From: Granulicoccus phenolivorans DSM 17626 = NBRC 107789 = JCM 15570
GTDB taxonomy: Bacteria > Actinomycetota > Actinomycetes > Propionibacteriales > Propionibacteriaceae
NCBI RefSeq assembly: GCF_000423085.1
Contig: NZ_AUHH01000002.1
Span: forward strand, 124,001-188,000
Length of the DNA stretch: 64,000 nt
Direction: 5' to 3'
The notes beneath the pieces were generated by a model that worked only from the letters and a program-made list of their open reading frames with translations, was not told the origin of the DNA and made no database searches. The position numbers were made by a program, and so were the translations under genes. Below are positions 62,379-64,000 of the stretch, piece after piece. Positions within the stretch are counted from its first letter, which is position 1. Each line of letters begins with the position of its first letter.

Positions 62379-63211
62379 ACACCGACCTGCCCAAGCTGAT
62401 CGCCACCGACCTGGACGGGACGTTCCTGTCCCCCGACGGGACGGTGAGCGAGTTGAATCTGCGTGCCGTCCTCGCCGCGGCCGAAGCCGGGATCGCGGTG
62501 GTCTTCGCCACCGGCCGCCCGCCGCGCTGGCTGAATGTGATCAACGAACTGCCGATTGCCCCGGACCATCCGCTGGCCACCTCCCACACCGAGGTGATCG
62601 CCAGCAACGGCGCCCTGCTGTGGGATCTGACCACCGACTCCCAGGTGCATGCCGAGCCGGTCGACGCGGGGGTCGCCCGCGAGGTGATCACCGAGGTACG
62701 CCGCCTGGTTCCGGGCTCCGCCTTCGCGGTGGAGTGCGGCATCGAGTTCGGCTACGAGCCGACCTTCCACACCCTGATGAGTACCCAGGAGCGGCGGGAT
62801 CCACGCTTTCTGGAGGCCCCCGCGGAGGAGCTGGTGGCCCGACCGATCGTCAAGCTGCTGGTGCAGAACCTGCATCACAACGGGGACGACCTCGCCGCCG
62901 CGGTGCACGCCGCGGTCGGCGACACGGTGACGGTGACCCATTCGATGACCACCTCGGTCGGGCTGGTCGAACTCAGCGCGCCGGGCATCTCCAAGGCCTC
63001 CATGCTGGCCCGGTACGCCGCCGAGAAGGGCATCGACCCGGCCGATGTGGCCGCCTTCGGGGACATGCCGAACGACCGCAGCATGCTGGACTGGGCCGGC
63101 CGCCCGCATGTGATGGCCCAGGCCCACGAGTCGCTGGACAGCGTCGGCGTACGCATCGGCAGCAATGCCGACTCCGGGGTGGGCCGGACCATTCTGAGCT
63201 GGCTGGCGTAG
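62375..63211 (+). CDS. HAD-superfamily phosphatase (Cof/type IIB)
   Basis: A 278-aa hydrolase with motif I DLDGTFLSPDG (nucleophile Asp near residue 10), motif II in VVFATGR, motif III Lys in APGISKASML and motif IV FGDMPNDRSML. The C2B cap domain lies between motifs II and III. Cof-type phosphatases act on sugar phosphates or cofactor phosphates; the substrate here is unknown. Its GTG overlaps the stop of the Ser/Pro-rich protein gene. Confidence 0.9.
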   Translation: MNTDLPKLIATDLDGTFLSPDGTVSELNLRAVLAAAEAGIAVVFATGRPPRWLNVINELPIAPDHPLATSHTEVIASNGALLWDLTTDSQVHAEPVDAGVAREVITEVRRLVPGSAFAVECGIEFGYEPTFHTLMSTQERRDPRFLEAPAEELVARPIVKLLVQNLHHNGDDLAAAVHAAVGDTVTVTHSMTTSVGLVELSAPGISKASMLARYAAEKGIDPADVAAFGDMPNDRSMLDWAGRPHVMAQAHESLDSVGVRIGSNADSGVGRTILSWLA

Positions 63212-63272
63212 CGGAGAACCCGTCCGGGCGCGGACTGCGGTTAAGCTTGGCCAGCCGGGGATCCCGGCGTAC

Positions 63273-63349
63273 GCGGCGATAGCTCAGCCGGTCAGAGCAG
63301 AGGACTCATAATCCTTGGGTCGTGGGTTCGAGCCCCACTCGCCGTACCA
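63273..63349 (+). tRNA. tRNA-Met (CAU)
   Basis: A 77-nt cloverleaf with encoded CCA: acceptor GCGGCGA/TCGCCGT (first pair G-U), D-arm GCTC/GAGC, anticodon loop CTCATAA with CAU, T-arm GGTTCGAGCC. It is probably elongator Met; tRNA-Ile2 (CAU, lysidine-modified) cannot be excluded from sequence alone. It is not the initiator type, because the first pair is G-U. Confidence 0.92.
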
Positions 63350-63393
63350 CCGTGGCCCGACAACCGGGTCACCCGGTGAGCGAAGGAGAGCAG

Positions 63394-64000
63394 ATGGGCA
63401 GCACCGCCAGCGCGGCCACCGCCAAGGTGCACAAGCCGCTGGTGGACTGGTCGCAGATGCTGTGGCTGGCCCTCGGCGCCATTTTTCCGATCCTGGCGGC
63501 CTGGTACGCCACCTCCACCCAGGTCGACGCCCACCTGCTGCCGTGGGAGCCGAACATGGCCGACCTGCGTGTCTATCGCGAGGCGGCGATCGACTGGGCC
63601 AAGGGTGTCGACTTCTACCGGGTGAAGGAATCCCCGTTCATCTACCCGCCGTTCGCGCTGCTGCCGTCGCTGCTGCTGCTCCCGCTGGACTTCACCGTGT
63701 CCCAGACGATCTGGGCGGCGGTGAATGCCCTCATGGTGATGGCGGTGGTCTACCGGCTCGGCTTCCGGGGTTGGCACGTCTCGGTGCTGTCGGGCGCGGT
63801 CATCCTGTGGATGTATCCGTTCACCGACGTGCTCAAGTTCGGCCAGTTGGGGATTCTGGTGCTGTTCCTGGTCTTCCTCGACCTCTACCCCGGGGAGGGC
63901 ATCACCCAGCGGATCTTCCCGCGCTGGCGGCCGCTGCCCACCGGTCTGTTGACCGGGATCGCCGCCGGGCTGAAACTCACCCCGTTGGCCTTCATCCTGC
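63394..64000 (+). CDS. GT87-type (DUF2029) membrane glycosyltransferase, partial
   Basis: The frame from the ATG at 63394 (GAAGGAG upstream) stays open to the end of the window, giving the first 202 residues. They show the family pattern: an N-terminal helix, the acidic LRVYREAAIDWAKGVDFYR segment, ESPFIYPPFALLPSLLLLP with the tell-tale YPPF, and several helices, ending GLKLTPLAFIL. This is the alpha-mannosyltransferase family that uses polyprenyl-phosphate-mannose to build cell-envelope glycans such as lipoarabinomannan. The C-terminus lies outside the window. Confidence 0.85.
   Translation, partial: MGSTASAATAKVHKPLVDWSQMLWLALGAIFPILAAWYATSTQVDAHLLPWEPNMADLRVYREAAIDWAKGVDFYRVKESPFIYPPFALLPSLLLLPLDFTVSQTIWAAVNALMVMAVVYRLGFRGWHVSVLSGAVILWMYPFTDVLKFGQLGILVLFLVFLDLYPGEGITQRIFPRWRPLPTGLLTGIAAGLKLTPLAFIL

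Overview
The window is GC-rich actinobacterial chromosome. The block aceE, PucR-type fasR, fabD, fabH, acpP, fabF, accD6, with a DUF3052 gene beside aceE and a DUF3145 gene downstream, has the gene order seen in mycobacteria and Streptomyces. CmtR/CtpG-type metal systems and a MoxR-DUF58-VWA cluster point the same way. A member of the Propionibacteriales is plausible, but the species cannot be told from the sequence alone.

Layout. 1-7 kb: housekeeping genes (ftsX, ftsE, prfB, a membrane alpha/beta hydrolase, a YqeY-like protein, an enoyl-CoA hydratase-family protein, DUF423, a GNAT acetyltransferase). 7-10.6 kb: a copper operon, csoR-copA, with its operator. 10.7-14.7 kb: the lower meta-cleavage pathway (2-oxopentenoate hydratase, acylating acetaldehyde dehydrogenase, 4-hydroxy-2-oxovalerate aldolase) with an IclR regulator inside it. 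15-27 kb: an accessory metal and drug resistance zone. It holds an orphan ParB-like protein, a MerB-like protein with an HxlR regulator, two MFS transporters, cmtR-ctpG, a TetR/DHA2 pump pair with a perfect palindromic operator, and a KmtR-like regulator with an unusual P1B ATPase. 27-32.4 kb: a tight five-gene operon of unknown role (membrane protein, cupin, NTF2-like protein, TPR sensor module, FAD monooxygenase).

32.6-34.5 kb: a bacterial Ro60 (TROVE plus VWA) gene preceded by a Y RNA. The Y RNA contains a circularly permuted tRNA-like domain, read here base by base. 34.5-36.5 kb: a TetR regulator with a perfect palindrome, a NUDIX hydrolase and small proteins. 36.57-39.45 kb: a degraded integrative element in the 3' end of tRNA-Val(UAC), bounded by a 45-bp duplication. 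It carries an Mrr-like nuclease gene and the last fragment of a tyrosine recombinase. 39.5-40.2 kb: non-coding DNA full of a short interspersed repeat that recurs at 54.8 and 56.1 kb.

40.2-53.8 kb: a peroxiredoxin-fold protein without its peroxidatic cysteine, DUF3052, aceE, a PHP-domain protein, and the fatty-acid synthesis operon (fasR; fabD-fabH-acpP-fabF-accD6). AceE supplies acetyl-CoA, AccD6 malonyl-CoA, FabD loads ACP, FabH starts chains and FabF extends them. FabD carries an extra C-terminal biotinyl-like domain whose modification lysine appears replaced by arginine. 54-64 kb: a YggS-like PLP protein, an AbiEi/DUF559 protein, a MoxR-DUF58-three-VWA operon, a HAD phosphatase, tRNA-Met and the start of a GT87 mannosyltransferase.

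The most notable items are the Ro60/Y RNA locus, the Mrr-like nuclease island, the FabD fusion, the P1B ATPase with a GAC metal motif, and the three-site interspersed repeat family.
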